NCBI GenBank assembly: GCA_012961655.1
Contig: DTYX01001164.1
Span: 1-5,759 of the forward strand
Direction of reading: 5' to 3'
Length of the DNA stretch: 5,759 nt
DNA from: Candidatus Poribacteria bacterium
GTDB taxonomy: Bacteria; Poribacteria; WGA-4E; DTYX01
Shown: piece by piece, positions 1 through 5,654 of the stretch
How positions within the stretch are numbered: the stretch's first letter is position 1
Layout of the letters: each line of letters opens with the position of its first letter
Notes under the pieces: model-generated
Told to the model about the DNA's origin: nothing
Databases searched by the model: none
The model's input: only the letters and a program-made list of their open reading frames with translations
Program-made: the position numbers and the translations under genes

Positions 1-627
1 GTCACTCCAAAATTTCTGTATTACCGTGGTGTTAAGATAGGCGATGAAAAAAGTAAGATTTTAACTGTGAGAAACGAGGGCGCAGGTGTGCTTTCTATCA
101 ATAGTACCAAAATATTTGGCATGAATCCCTACCAATTCGATATTATCGCCGGCGGAGGCAGCTTCGATTTGAACCCAGGCGATTCACACGATATCACTGT
201 GAGATTCAAACCCATGTCAAAAGGCATGAAATACGCTATACTTCTTATCAACAGCAACGATGCAGATGAAAATCCTTATCTTGTCATGATGAGCGGCAGA
301 GGCTTGGCAGCGATAGAGACAGCAGTTTTTCAGAATTCACCCAATCCCTTCAACCCAGAGACATGGATTTCATATCAGTTGTCTTTTGACGCCGATGTCA
401 CCATAAAAATCTATAACACTCAAGGAGATATAGTGCGTATCCTCAGATTAGGATATAAGAAAGCCGGTCTTTATCTGGATAAGCAAACCGCCGCTTATTG
501 GAACGGACGGGATGAGGAAGGTGAGAAAGTTGCCAGTGGAGTATATTTCTACACTTTGCAGGCCTGTCCCAACGAAGACGGTGTTGGAGAATTCAGTAAA
601 ACACGCAAGATGGTAATTTTAAAATAG
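1..627 (+). CDS. 3' end of secreted protein: ASH/choice-of-anchor-D Ig-like domain plus FlgD-like/T9SS-like C-terminal domain
   Basis: Frame 1 is open from base 1 to the TAG at 625-627, giving 208 visible codons; the start lies upstream, so the ATG and GTG codons inside are not the true start. Residues 1-103 look like an Ig-like beta-sandwich of the choice-of-anchor D/ASH (HYDIN-like) type: a KILTVRNEGAGVLSI strand pair, then LNPGDSHDITVRFKP, then ILLINSNDADENPYLVMMSGRG. Residues 110-208 form a C-terminal domain with PNPFNPETW, YQL, IYNTQGDIVR, YWNGRD (166-171), VASGVYFY (177-184) and a basic end RKMVILK. Such C-termini resemble the FlgD Ig-like fold and are often annotated as type A sorting domains. 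By eye the domain is about two thirds identical over 80 residues to the end of the beta-helix protein at 3856-5616. The protein is inferred to be exported and surface-attached or released. Nothing catalytic is visible, and the missing N-terminus may hold the functional domain. Confidence 0.93.
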   Translation, partial: VTPKFLYYRGVKIGDEKSKILTVRNEGAGVLSINSTKIFGMNPYQFDIIAGGGSFDLNPGDSHDITVRFKPMSKGMKYAILLINSNDADENPYLVMMSGRGLAAIETAVFQNSPNPFNPETWISYQLSFDADVTIKIYNTQGDIVRILRLGYKKAGLYLDKQTAAYWNGRDEEGEKVASGVYFYTLQACPNEDGVGEFSKTRKMVILK

Positions 628-668
628 GACACATACAAACTAGATTTTTCTGATTTCTGAAAAACATC

Positions 669-673
669 GGGGA
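669..673 (+). promoter_or_regulatory. weak ribosome binding site for the membrane protein gene
   Basis: GGGGA lies four bases before the ATG at 678. It is a short, closely spaced Shine-Dalgarno match, clearly poorer than those of the three exported-protein genes downstream. It is the only support for this start, although the hydrophobic N-terminus that follows fits it. Confidence 0.4.
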
Positions 674-677
674 TGTT

Positions 678-1217
678 ATGATTCGAATTGCTTTGCCCAT
701 TATATTTTTGACTTTTCTTAATCGGATTCCAACTCATGTAGCGCCATATTTCATATTGATTTTCGCTGTGATTTCAGTCATCATGGCACTGATAGGCATA
801 CGACGCGGTTTTTTATACTATTATGACCCTCTCAATATAATTATGTTTTCCGCAGTTTTTATAATGTGGGCGTTGTCTCCCAATCAGGCCATATCGTGGA
901 CGCTTCGCTACGGAAAGTCAGTTCTGTATCCTGTCCTAGCGTTGGCCACGATAGCGCCACCAATTTTATCATATCCAAGATTTCGAATAATATGGAAAGG
1001 TGAATATCCACATGCCCCTATGCCTTTTGTGGTCTTATGGGGCTCGACATTCATACTTGCATCGGTCATGCTTTGGCTGGGGGCTCCAGTCAGAACACCG
1101 ATATTAATTATTGTACTGCTGACTTTGCCTATGCGGATTTCTTTAGCGCGCGAATTTAACATTACAAAGAGACGAAATAGATGGATTGGGAAGGAACGCC
1201 AAGAGGATAATCGATGA
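678..1217 (+). CDS. small multi-pass integral membrane protein, unknown function
   Basis: This gene encodes 179 residues, ending in TGA at 1215-1217. I do not recognise the family. Hydrophobic segments suggest four to six membrane spans: about residues 3-14 (short), 22-41, 52-66, 81-99, 114-135 and 138-152. Basic patches at 42-43 (RR), 101-107 and throughout the C-terminal tail (KRRNRW, KERQ at 164-174) suggest cytoplasmic loops and a cytoplasmic C-terminus by the positive-inside rule. Prolines occur within or next to several spans (P85, P94-P95, P116, P141). No transporter, protease or kinase motif is visible. It starts 50 bases after the preceding gene with no strong promoter or terminator between, so read-through transcription is plausible. 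It is the only gene here without an extracellular domain architecture. A role in exporting or anchoring its neighbours would be a guess from position only. Confidence 0.8.
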   Translation: MIRIALPIIFLTFLNRIPTHVAPYFILIFAVISVIMALIGIRRGFLYYYDPLNIIMFSAVFIMWALSPNQAISWTLRYGKSVLYPVLALATIAPPILSYPRFRIIWKGEYPHAPMPFVVLWGSTFILASVMLWLGAPVRTPILIIVLLTLPMRISLAREFNITKRRNRWIGKERQEDNR

Positions 1218-1278
1218 TTCAGCGCCTAATAGCAAGGTGGCAAAACTCTTCCGCATGGGGAATTTGTAGAACTTTTCC

Positions 1279-1308
1279 TTGACATCAGACTACAATTTCA
1301 AGTATAAT
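1279..1308 (+). promoter_or_regulatory. consensus sigma-70-type promoter for the propeller gene
   Basis: TTGACA (1279-1284) and TATAAT (1303-1308) are both perfect matches to the housekeeping consensus, with an 18-base spacer. Transcription would start near 1315, giving a leader of about 150 bases before the ATG at 1465. This is not the Bacteroidota type of promoter (TTTG...TANNTTTG), which matters for lineage. The start site itself is inferred. Confidence 0.75.
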
Positions 1309-1354
1309 ATTCTTTGAATAAATTTACTTGGAAAGGCTAATTATCAATAAAGTT

Positions 1355-1384
1355 CTGTCATTTTGAGCGAAGCCAAAGTGATGG
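1355..1384 (+). repeat. imperfect palindrome/leader hairpin, REP-like intergenic repeat candidate
   Basis: The arms TCATTTTG (1358-1365) and CAAAGTGA (1374-1381) pair over eight positions with one G-T wobble. The intervening AGCGAAGC can form two further GC pairs around a GAA loop, leaving A1366 bulged. Outer bases 1355-1357 and 1382-1384 extend the stem with one C-G pair and two wobbles. The motif GTCATTTTGAGCGAAGC closely resembles the GTCATTCTGAGCGAAGC-type sequences I recall as dispersed intergenic repeats in many bacterial genomes. Only one copy is visible in this window. It lies inside the predicted leader of the propeller gene, so it could fold in the mRNA. Confidence 0.5.
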
Positions 1385-1427
1385 CAAAAATGAAAGTTTG
1401 CTTCTGAACATAGTTGACAAAGCGTTA

Positions 1428-1443
1428 GTTATAGAGTTATAGA
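1428..1443 (+). repeat. perfect 8-base tandem duplication (GTTATAGA x2)
   Basis: GTTATAGA occurs twice head to tail at 1428-1435 and 1436-1443. The second copy supplies TATAGA at 1438-1443, which lies 18 bases after a TTGACA at 1414-1419. The duplication therefore overlaps a possible secondary -10 element, just ahead of the Shine-Dalgarno site. Confidence 0.5.
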
Positions 1444-1450
1444 TATCAAA

Positions 1451-1456
1451 AAGGAG
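1451..1456 (+). promoter_or_regulatory. strong ribosome binding site for the propeller gene
   Basis: AAGGAG is followed by eight bases and then the ATG at 1465. This is near-ideal spacing and fixes the start directly before a signal peptide. Confidence 0.85.
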
Positions 1457-1464
1457 TTTGAGTT

Positions 1465-3750
1465 ATGTATAATAAAAAAATGATGGTAGTAATGCCATTC
1501 ATATTCTTTCTTCTCTGTTCTCTAACCATATCCGCGCAAGGACAGGATGCATTGGGATTTTCGCAACTCGTTAAAAGTGGATTCTGGATTGAAGAAGACG
1601 GACACGGAGAATATGACCCCCACAACAGCTATGCCTACTCAATGGCTTGGTTTAAGGACAAGCTTTATGTGGGAACGAACCGCGATATGTTAGCATTGAG
1701 AAAATTACAAGATGAACTAGGGCGTAGACCTCTGCCAGAAATGGACCCTTTCCCCGTAGATTATATCCCTGATGACCCATTTTGGCATGATGATAATCCT
1801 GCAAACGGAGTAGTTGACGAGGGTGAAGGATTAGACACTCGCGCTCAGATTTGGCGTTATACGCCAGACCCAGAGAACCCAGAGACCGGTGAGTGGGAGA
1901 GAGTCCATCGAGCTGATTGGGTTGAGTATCCAGCCGGCGGACCAGACACGTATGTAGCTGAGGAGATTGGATACCGTAACATGATTATATTTGAAGAACC
2001 AGATGGTACAGAAGCTTTGTATGTATCTACTTTCATTGCCGCCGGCAATGGAGCGCGGCTCTTGCGGACTGAGACCGGTAATCCAGGGGACTGGGAAGTA
2101 GCCTCCAATTGGTTCGGGTTGACGCCAGGCACTATCACCGCTATACGTGGCCTTGCCAGTTTCAAAGGTAAACTGTATGCGGCTACCGCTGGTCCTGGGT
2201 CTTTTGATGTCAGAATCTATGAGAGCCCAGATGGTTTCCCCGATGTGGATGCAGATACACCCTGGCGACCGGTTTGCCCAGAAGCCTTCGATGACCCCCA
2301 CAATAAAGAAATTTATGAGCTATGTGTATTCAATGGTTACCTTTATGCCGCTACATTGAATCCATATCCATTGGAGGCAGGTGGAGGATTCCAAATATGG
2401 AAAACCGCCGCGGAAAGTTATGACCCAATCGCCCAAACATATCAATGGACGAAGGTCATTGATAAAGGAGCCTATCGTGGTAATTTGAATGAGACAGTCA
2501 CGTCTATGTATGTTTTCAAAAACAAGCTTTACGTGGGTGGGGCTGTGCAGGGTGGAGGCATCGACCTCACTTTTGAAGATGACCCTGAAATTGGGCCCGT
2601 GGGTCCTGGTACAGCGGAGCTTCTCTACATAAATCCCGACGATACATGGGAAATTGTCTGCGGCGATGAACGAGAAATTCCCAGTGGTGAAATTAAAGTT
2701 CCTAAGATTCCTTCAGGACCTGGATTTGGAGATTTCTTCACAGGTTACTTCTGGCGAATAAGAGCACATAAGGTGGGCGATGAAGAATGGCTTTATGTTG
2801 GAACGATGGACAACAGCATCTTCACAAAATACATACTAATGGACGAGATGAATGACCTTCTCTATGAGTGGCTTACTACATATCCTGATGGTCCCGAAGC
2901 AGGTATACAGTATATTATCGAAAAAACCGGTGGTTTTGATTTGTGGAAAAGTCAGAACGGAGAGGATGATTGGTATCCAATAAATTTTAACGGCTTTGGC
3001 ACTCCTCTCAACTACGGTGTTCGTACTTTACAGTCCACACCATACGGTCTCTTTCTGGGTACTGCCAATCCCTTTACTGATGACGCGCCCGAGGGTGGTT
3101 GTCAAGTTTGGTTGGGTACCCCTGGCGCTATAAATCCGCCTGACAACTTGCAAGCCAATTTTGGAGAACATGAGGTAAAATTGAGATGGTGGCCATCAGA
3201 AGCTGCTGTTATGTATCGTATCATTCGGCATACTGCAGTCGAGGTGACAGGTAGATTCGGTGAAACCAGAATGATTCTCTCACCGCCACCACCCGAACCT
3301 ATCGGTGTTACGACAGAAACTTTCTATGTGGATAACACCGTTGAACCCGGCAAAGCTTATGCCTATTACATTAAAACAGATACTGGCACTGGTATTTCAG
3401 GGCCCTCAAATGTAAGAATGGGTATAGCAAAAGACATCTTCTTTCCAGTGATACCCGGACGTTTTGTTTTCAAATGGGATACCCGCCTGTTTGTCCAGAC
3501 GATTACCGTAATCAATAATACTCCAGCTCCTCTTAAAGCCGACGTCCCATTGGTGCTTGAAGGTCTGACGCCGAATGTGATTTTAGTCAACCAAGACGGC
3601 AGGGCTAAAAATGGCAGTCCCTATGTCCACTTGCCGCAAATTCCAGGTATTGGTGGCTCCGTTCAAATTACCCTCAAATTTAAGGATCCAATGTTCGCGC
3701 CAATTAAATACGTTCCCTTTGTTGTGTTTGGACGCGACGCTGAACCGTAA
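1465..3750 (+). CDS. secreted seven-bladed beta-propeller protein with FN3 and C-terminal Ig-like domain
   Basis: This gene encodes 761 residues. Residues 1-26 are a Sec signal peptide: N-terminal lysines, hydrophobic core 8-20, likely cleavage after AQG (24-26) or ISA (22-24). Seven repeats follow, each with a (F/V)-x-x-x-LY-(V/A)-(G/A)-(T/G)-like strand at about 60-71, 172-188, 229-241, 286-297, 347-359, 434-447 and 521-533. Most also carry an IW-(K/R) or IYES strand and a W-x-x-V strand, so a closed seven-bladed propeller is likely. Blade 1 has a long insertion (about 72-128) with an EF-hand-like acidic loop at 110-121; blades 5-6 carry further long loops (361-429). Residues about 555-655 are FN3-like (PPDNL, LRWW 573-576, YRIIR 584-588, AYAYYIK 631-637) with a proline run at 607-610. 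Residues 658-757 form a beta-rich Ig-like end with TITVINN and KFKDP. It lacks the sorting-type C-terminus of its neighbours. No active-site motif is evident; extracellular binding is inferred. Confidence 0.93.
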   Translation: MYNKKMMVVMPFIFFLLCSLTISAQGQDALGFSQLVKSGFWIEEDGHGEYDPHNSYAYSMAWFKDKLYVGTNRDMLALRKLQDELGRRPLPEMDPFPVDYIPDDPFWHDDNPANGVVDEGEGLDTRAQIWRYTPDPENPETGEWERVHRADWVEYPAGGPDTYVAEEIGYRNMIIFEEPDGTEALYVSTFIAAGNGARLLRTETGNPGDWEVASNWFGLTPGTITAIRGLASFKGKLYAATAGPGSFDVRIYESPDGFPDVDADTPWRPVCPEAFDDPHNKEIYELCVFNGYLYAATLNPYPLEAGGGFQIWKTAAESYDPIAQTYQWTKVIDKGAYRGNLNETVTSMYVFKNKLYVGGAVQGGGIDLTFEDDPEIGPVGPGTAELLYINPDDTWEIVCGDEREIPSGEIKVPKIPSGPGFGDFFTGYFWRIRAHKVGDEEWLYVGTMDNSIFTKYILMDEMNDLLYEWLTTYPDGPEAGIQYIIEKTGGFDLWKSQNGEDDWYPINFNGFGTPLNYGVRTLQSTPYGLFLGTANPFTDDAPEGGCQVWLGTPGAINPPDNLQANFGEHEVKLRWWPSEAAVMYRIIRHTAVEVTGRFGETRMILSPPPPEPIGVTTETFYVDNTVEPGKAYAYYIKTDTGTGISGPSNVRMGIAKDIFFPVIPGRFVFKWDTRLFVQTITVINNTPAPLKADVPLVLEGLTPNVILVNQDGRAKNGSPYVHLPQIPGIGGSVQITLKFKDPMFAPIKYVPFVVFGRDAEP

Positions 3751-3792
3751 AATATTAATAATACGAGTTTTTCACTTAGACAATATTTTTGC

Positions 3793-3821
3793 TTGACCCT
3801 AACGTGAAAGTTTGATAATAT
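3793..3821 (+). promoter_or_regulatory. probable promoter for the beta-helix/dockerin gene
   Basis: TTGACC (3793-3798, five of six consensus bases) precedes two overlapping -10 candidates: GATAAT (3814-3819, five of six, 15-base spacer) and TAATAT (3816-3821, four of six, 17-base spacer). Transcription would start near 3827, giving a leader of about 30 bases containing the Shine-Dalgarno site. The surroundings are very AT-rich, which raises the chance of a false match. Confidence 0.5.
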
Positions 3822-3839
3822 TTCATTGTTTGAAAAATT

Positions 3840-3845
3840 GGGAGG
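3840..3845 (+). promoter_or_regulatory. ribosome binding site that fixes the start of the beta-helix gene
   Basis: GGGAGG lies ten bases before the ATG at 3856. An in-frame TTG at 3826 would extend the protein by ten residues, but it would place this site inside the coding sequence and put FEKLGGFTN ahead of the signal peptide. The ATG gives a canonical MK-plus-hydrophobic start and is preferred. Confidence 0.8.
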
Positions 3846-3855
3846 CTTTACTAAT

Positions 3856-5616
3856 ATGAAGCTCTTCATGACAATTGCTCTGATTTGTTTGATGATAATA
3901 GTAGGCGCCGCATGGAGTGATATTATACATGTGCCTACTCCAGAATACCCAACAATTCAAGCGGGTATCGATGTTGCTCAAGATGGTGATATAGTATTGG
4001 TAGCCGATGGAACGTATAGTGTGCCTGATGACCCAGGTTATTTGGATTTTGGGGGCAGAGCGATTACTGTCGAGTCCGAGAATGGGCCTGCCGTTACAAC
4101 TATCGATTGTAGCGGAAGTGTAAATCCGCCTGTATTGCGTAGAGCATTCTATTTTCATAGTGGGGAAGAAAGAGATTCAATATTGGATGGCTTCACTATT
4201 ATAAATGGAGTTAAATACCTCGGCGGAGCGATTGCGTGTGATGCATCTTCTCCAACGATAAAAAACAATATTATTATCGGCAATAAAGCGATATTAAAAC
4301 CGACTGATTTGGCGGCGGGACAGATTGTTCCGGCGGCTGTCCCAGGAGGCAAAGGTGGAGCAATTATATGCAACTTCTCTTCCCCAATGATAATTAACAA
4401 TATTATCATCGGAAATGAGTCGGAAAATGTAGGTGGCGCAATTGTCTGCAATGGAGCTTCACCAGATATAATAAACAATATAATAGCCGGAAACAGTGCA
4501 ACGGACAAAGGTGGAGCAATTGCTTGCCTTAACGCCTCTTCTCCAAATATAATCTATAATACCATCACCGGAAATTCGGCAGAGGATTTGGGTGGTGGAA
4601 TTATATCCTTCCAAGGTAGTAGTCCGAATATTCTTAATACTATCCTTTGGGAGAATGCTGCCAGTCAAGGCAATGAAATCACTGTTGAAACGGCTGAAAT
4701 TACCATTAGCTACTCTGATGTGATGGGCGGGGAAGAGGGTATTTTTGGAGACCCAGATTTTATTTACTGGGAAGAGGGCAATATTACTAAAGAACCGTTG
4801 TTAGATGGCAATTATCATTTAACTGATTACAGCCCTTGCATCGGGGCAGGTACAGATACATCCGATATCACTGAAGATATTGATGGAGATGCACGTCCTT
4901 CCATTCCAGACATGGGCGCAGATGAAAATGCCAGAGACACGCCGCTTCCGCGAGGTGATGTCAGCGGCAATGAGAGTGTTACCGCTTTCGATGCTTCCCT
5001 TGTTCTTCAGCATGTAGTCGGTTTAATTAACCTTTCAGAGGGTCAACAAAAGGGAGCCGATGTTACAGGCGATAAACTTGTCAGCGCTTTCGACGCGGCT
5101 TTAATCCTTCAACACACCGTTGGTCTTATAACAATTTTCCCCGCGGAAATTGGCGTCGGTGCGCCGATTTTGGACGCCAAATCTGAGAGTGAGCTTCTCG
5201 CTGACGCCATTAAAAAAGTTGAAAAATTTTCTCTTGACAGGGAACAGAAGGAGGTGATACAATTAATAAAGAGTTGGTTTGCTAGTAGTATAATTCCAAC
5301 TCATACGACTTTATTTCAAAACTATCCGAATCCGTTTAACCCTGAGACCTGGCTGCCATATCAACTGGCGCAAGATGCGCTCGTTACAATTCATATTTAT
5401 AATACCAAAGGACAGTTTATCCGCTCATTGCACTTGGGAGAAAAACAAGCGGGAAAGTACGTAACAAAGGAAAGAGCCGCTTATTGGGATGGAAGAGATA
5501 ACTTTGGACAGAAGGTAGCGAGCGGTGTGTATTTCTACACGATGCAAATGGTGCATTCCAATGAGGATGCCACAGAGAAGTATACAGAGACGCGAAGGAT
5601 GGTCGTTTTGAAGTAA
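3856..5616 (+). CDS. secreted right-handed beta-helix protein with dockerin repeats and FlgD-like/T9SS-like C-terminal domain
   Basis: This gene encodes 586 residues from the ATG at 3856. Residues 1-21 are a signal peptide with likely cleavage after AWS. Residues 30-55 carry the YPTIQAGIDVAQDGD...VADGTY opening of pectate-lyase-like parallel beta-helices. Five coils of about 26 residues follow (123-271), with GGAI, SP-x-I and NN/NT-I-x-x-(G/E)N positions conserved. The helix closes with YHLTDYSPCIGAG...DIDGDARP...DMGADE (320-357), a widespread ending of such domains. A dockerin pair follows at 367-390 and 401-424: GDVSGNESVTAFDASLVLQH and ADVTGDKLVSAFDAALILQH. Next come a charged, probably helical linker (441-478) and a C-terminal domain (about 487-586) with PNPFNPETW, YWDGRD (543-548), VASGVYFYT and RRMVVLK. 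It is likely exported, calcium-stabilised at the dockerin and bound to a cohesin partner not seen here. No catalytic residues of a polysaccharide lyase can be assigned, so a binding or structural role is equally likely. Confidence 0.95.
   Translation: MKLFMTIALICLMIIVGAAWSDIIHVPTPEYPTIQAGIDVAQDGDIVLVADGTYSVPDDPGYLDFGGRAITVESENGPAVTTIDCSGSVNPPVLRRAFYFHSGEERDSILDGFTIINGVKYLGGAIACDASSPTIKNNIIIGNKAILKPTDLAAGQIVPAAVPGGKGGAIICNFSSPMIINNIIIGNESENVGGAIVCNGASPDIINNIIAGNSATDKGGAIACLNASSPNIIYNTITGNSAEDLGGGIISFQGSSPNILNTILWENAASQGNEITVETAEITISYSDVMGGEEGIFGDPDFIYWEEGNITKEPLLDGNYHLTDYSPCIGAGTDTSDITEDIDGDARPSIPDMGADENARDTPLPRGDVSGNESVTAFDASLVLQHVVGLINLSEGQQKGADVTGDKLVSAFDAALILQHTVGLITIFPAEIGVGAPILDAKSESELLADAIKKVEKFSLDREQKEVIQLIKSWFASSIIPTHTTLFQNYPNPFNPETWLPYQLAQDALVTIHIYNTKGQFIRSLHLGEKQAGKYVTKERAAYWDGRDNFGQKVASGVYFYTMQMVHSNEDATEKYTETRRMVVLK
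4222..4668 (+). repeat. five tandem coding repeats of the beta-helix, about 78 bases each
   Basis: Units start at 4222, 4354, 4432, 4510 and 4591. The last four are spaced 78, 78 and 81 bases apart; the first is 132 bases because it holds an extra 54 bases. Each begins with GGNGGNGNNATT-like bases encoding GGAI or GGGI. Four of the five also share runs such as AACAATAT or TATAATAC encoding NNI/YNT. The DNA is diverged, so this is an old protein repeat rather than a recent duplication. Confidence 0.85.
4954..5127 (+). other. dockerin type I-like repeat pair (within the beta-helix gene)
   Basis: Two 12-residue calcium loops of the form D-x-(S/T)-x-(N/D)-x-x-V-x-x-x-D, each followed by an amphipathic LxLQHxVGLI helix, lie 34 residues apart. 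Loop 1 spans D368-D379 and loop 2 spans D402-D413 of the protein. Both have S or T at position 3, where N is usual in clostridial dockerins, and both lack the usual G at position 6. Both end in the same AFD, so the likely partner-recognition positions 10 and 11 are identical in the two halves. Confidence 0.85.
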
Positions 5617-5628
5617 AATTTAAGCAAT

Positions 5629-5640
5629 TCTCAATTGAGA
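5629..5640. repeat. 12-base perfect palindrome in the gap before the last gene
   Basis: TCTCAATTGAGA is exactly self-complementary. It sits between the stop of the beta-helix gene and the Shine-Dalgarno site of the next gene. Having no central loop and no T-run after it, it is a poor intrinsic terminator. It could be an operator-like site, but a chance palindrome is possible. Confidence 0.35.
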
Positions 5641-5641
5641 G

Positions 5642-5648
5642 AAAGGAG
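5642..5648 (+). promoter_or_regulatory. strong ribosome binding site for the last gene
   Basis: AAAGGAG ends six bases before the ATG at 5655. This supports a real gene start although only 35 codons are in the window. Confidence 0.8.
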
Positions 5649-5654
5649 AGAAAG

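Larger units (their letters stand above)
1218..1464. other. intergenic regulatory region (247 bases)
   Basis: This gap has no credible gene. It contains, in order, a consensus sigma-70-type promoter (1279-1308), an imperfect hairpin in the predicted leader (1355-1384), a second TTGACA (1414-1419), an exact 8-base tandem duplication (1428-1443) and the Shine-Dalgarno site of the propeller gene (1451-1456). No stem followed by a T-run is present after the stop at 1217, so I see no intrinsic terminator for the membrane protein gene. Confidence 0.7.

Noticed and set aside
67..627. Treating the GTG at 67 as the start of the first gene
   Set aside because: The frame is open to base 1, the GTG falls in the middle of a beta-strand of the Ig-like domain, and no ribosome binding site precedes it.
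645..664. Hairpin TTTTTC/GAAAAA after the first gene as a terminator
   Set aside because: The stem is almost only A-T pairs around an 8-base loop and is followed by CATCGG rather than a T-run.
1831..2301. Minus-strand open frame of 156 codons within the propeller gene
   Set aside because: It lies wholly inside a well-supported gene, lacks a ribosome binding site and has no recognisable protein character. Other minus-strand frames were dropped for the same reason.
1645..3121. Sialidase/BNR assignment for the propeller
   Set aside because: Motifs such as ESPDG and KSQNGEDDW only loosely resemble Asp-boxes (S-x-D-x-G-x-T-W), and the arginine triad of sialidases cannot be identified.
3749..3790. 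AAAATATT/AATATTTT inverted repeat after the propeller gene as a terminator
   Set aside because: The stem has no G-C pair and the loop is 25 bases. In such AT-rich sequence this is expected by chance, even though Ts follow.
3826..3855. TTG start adding ten residues to the beta-helix protein
   Set aside because: The ATG at 3856 has GGGAGG ten bases upstream and begins a normal signal peptide. The extension would bury the Shine-Dalgarno site and put a charged stretch ahead of the signal peptide.
4222..4668. Regular repeats as a CRISPR array or recent tandem duplication
   Set aside because: The repeats lie in an open frame, have a 78-base codon-phased period and are diverged at synonymous positions. 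They are beta-helix coils.
3946..4926. Naming the beta-helix protein a pectate lyase or other polysaccharide lyase
   Set aside because: Only the fold signature and its closing motif are visible. No catalytic residues could be assigned, and many non-enzymatic surface proteins share this fold.
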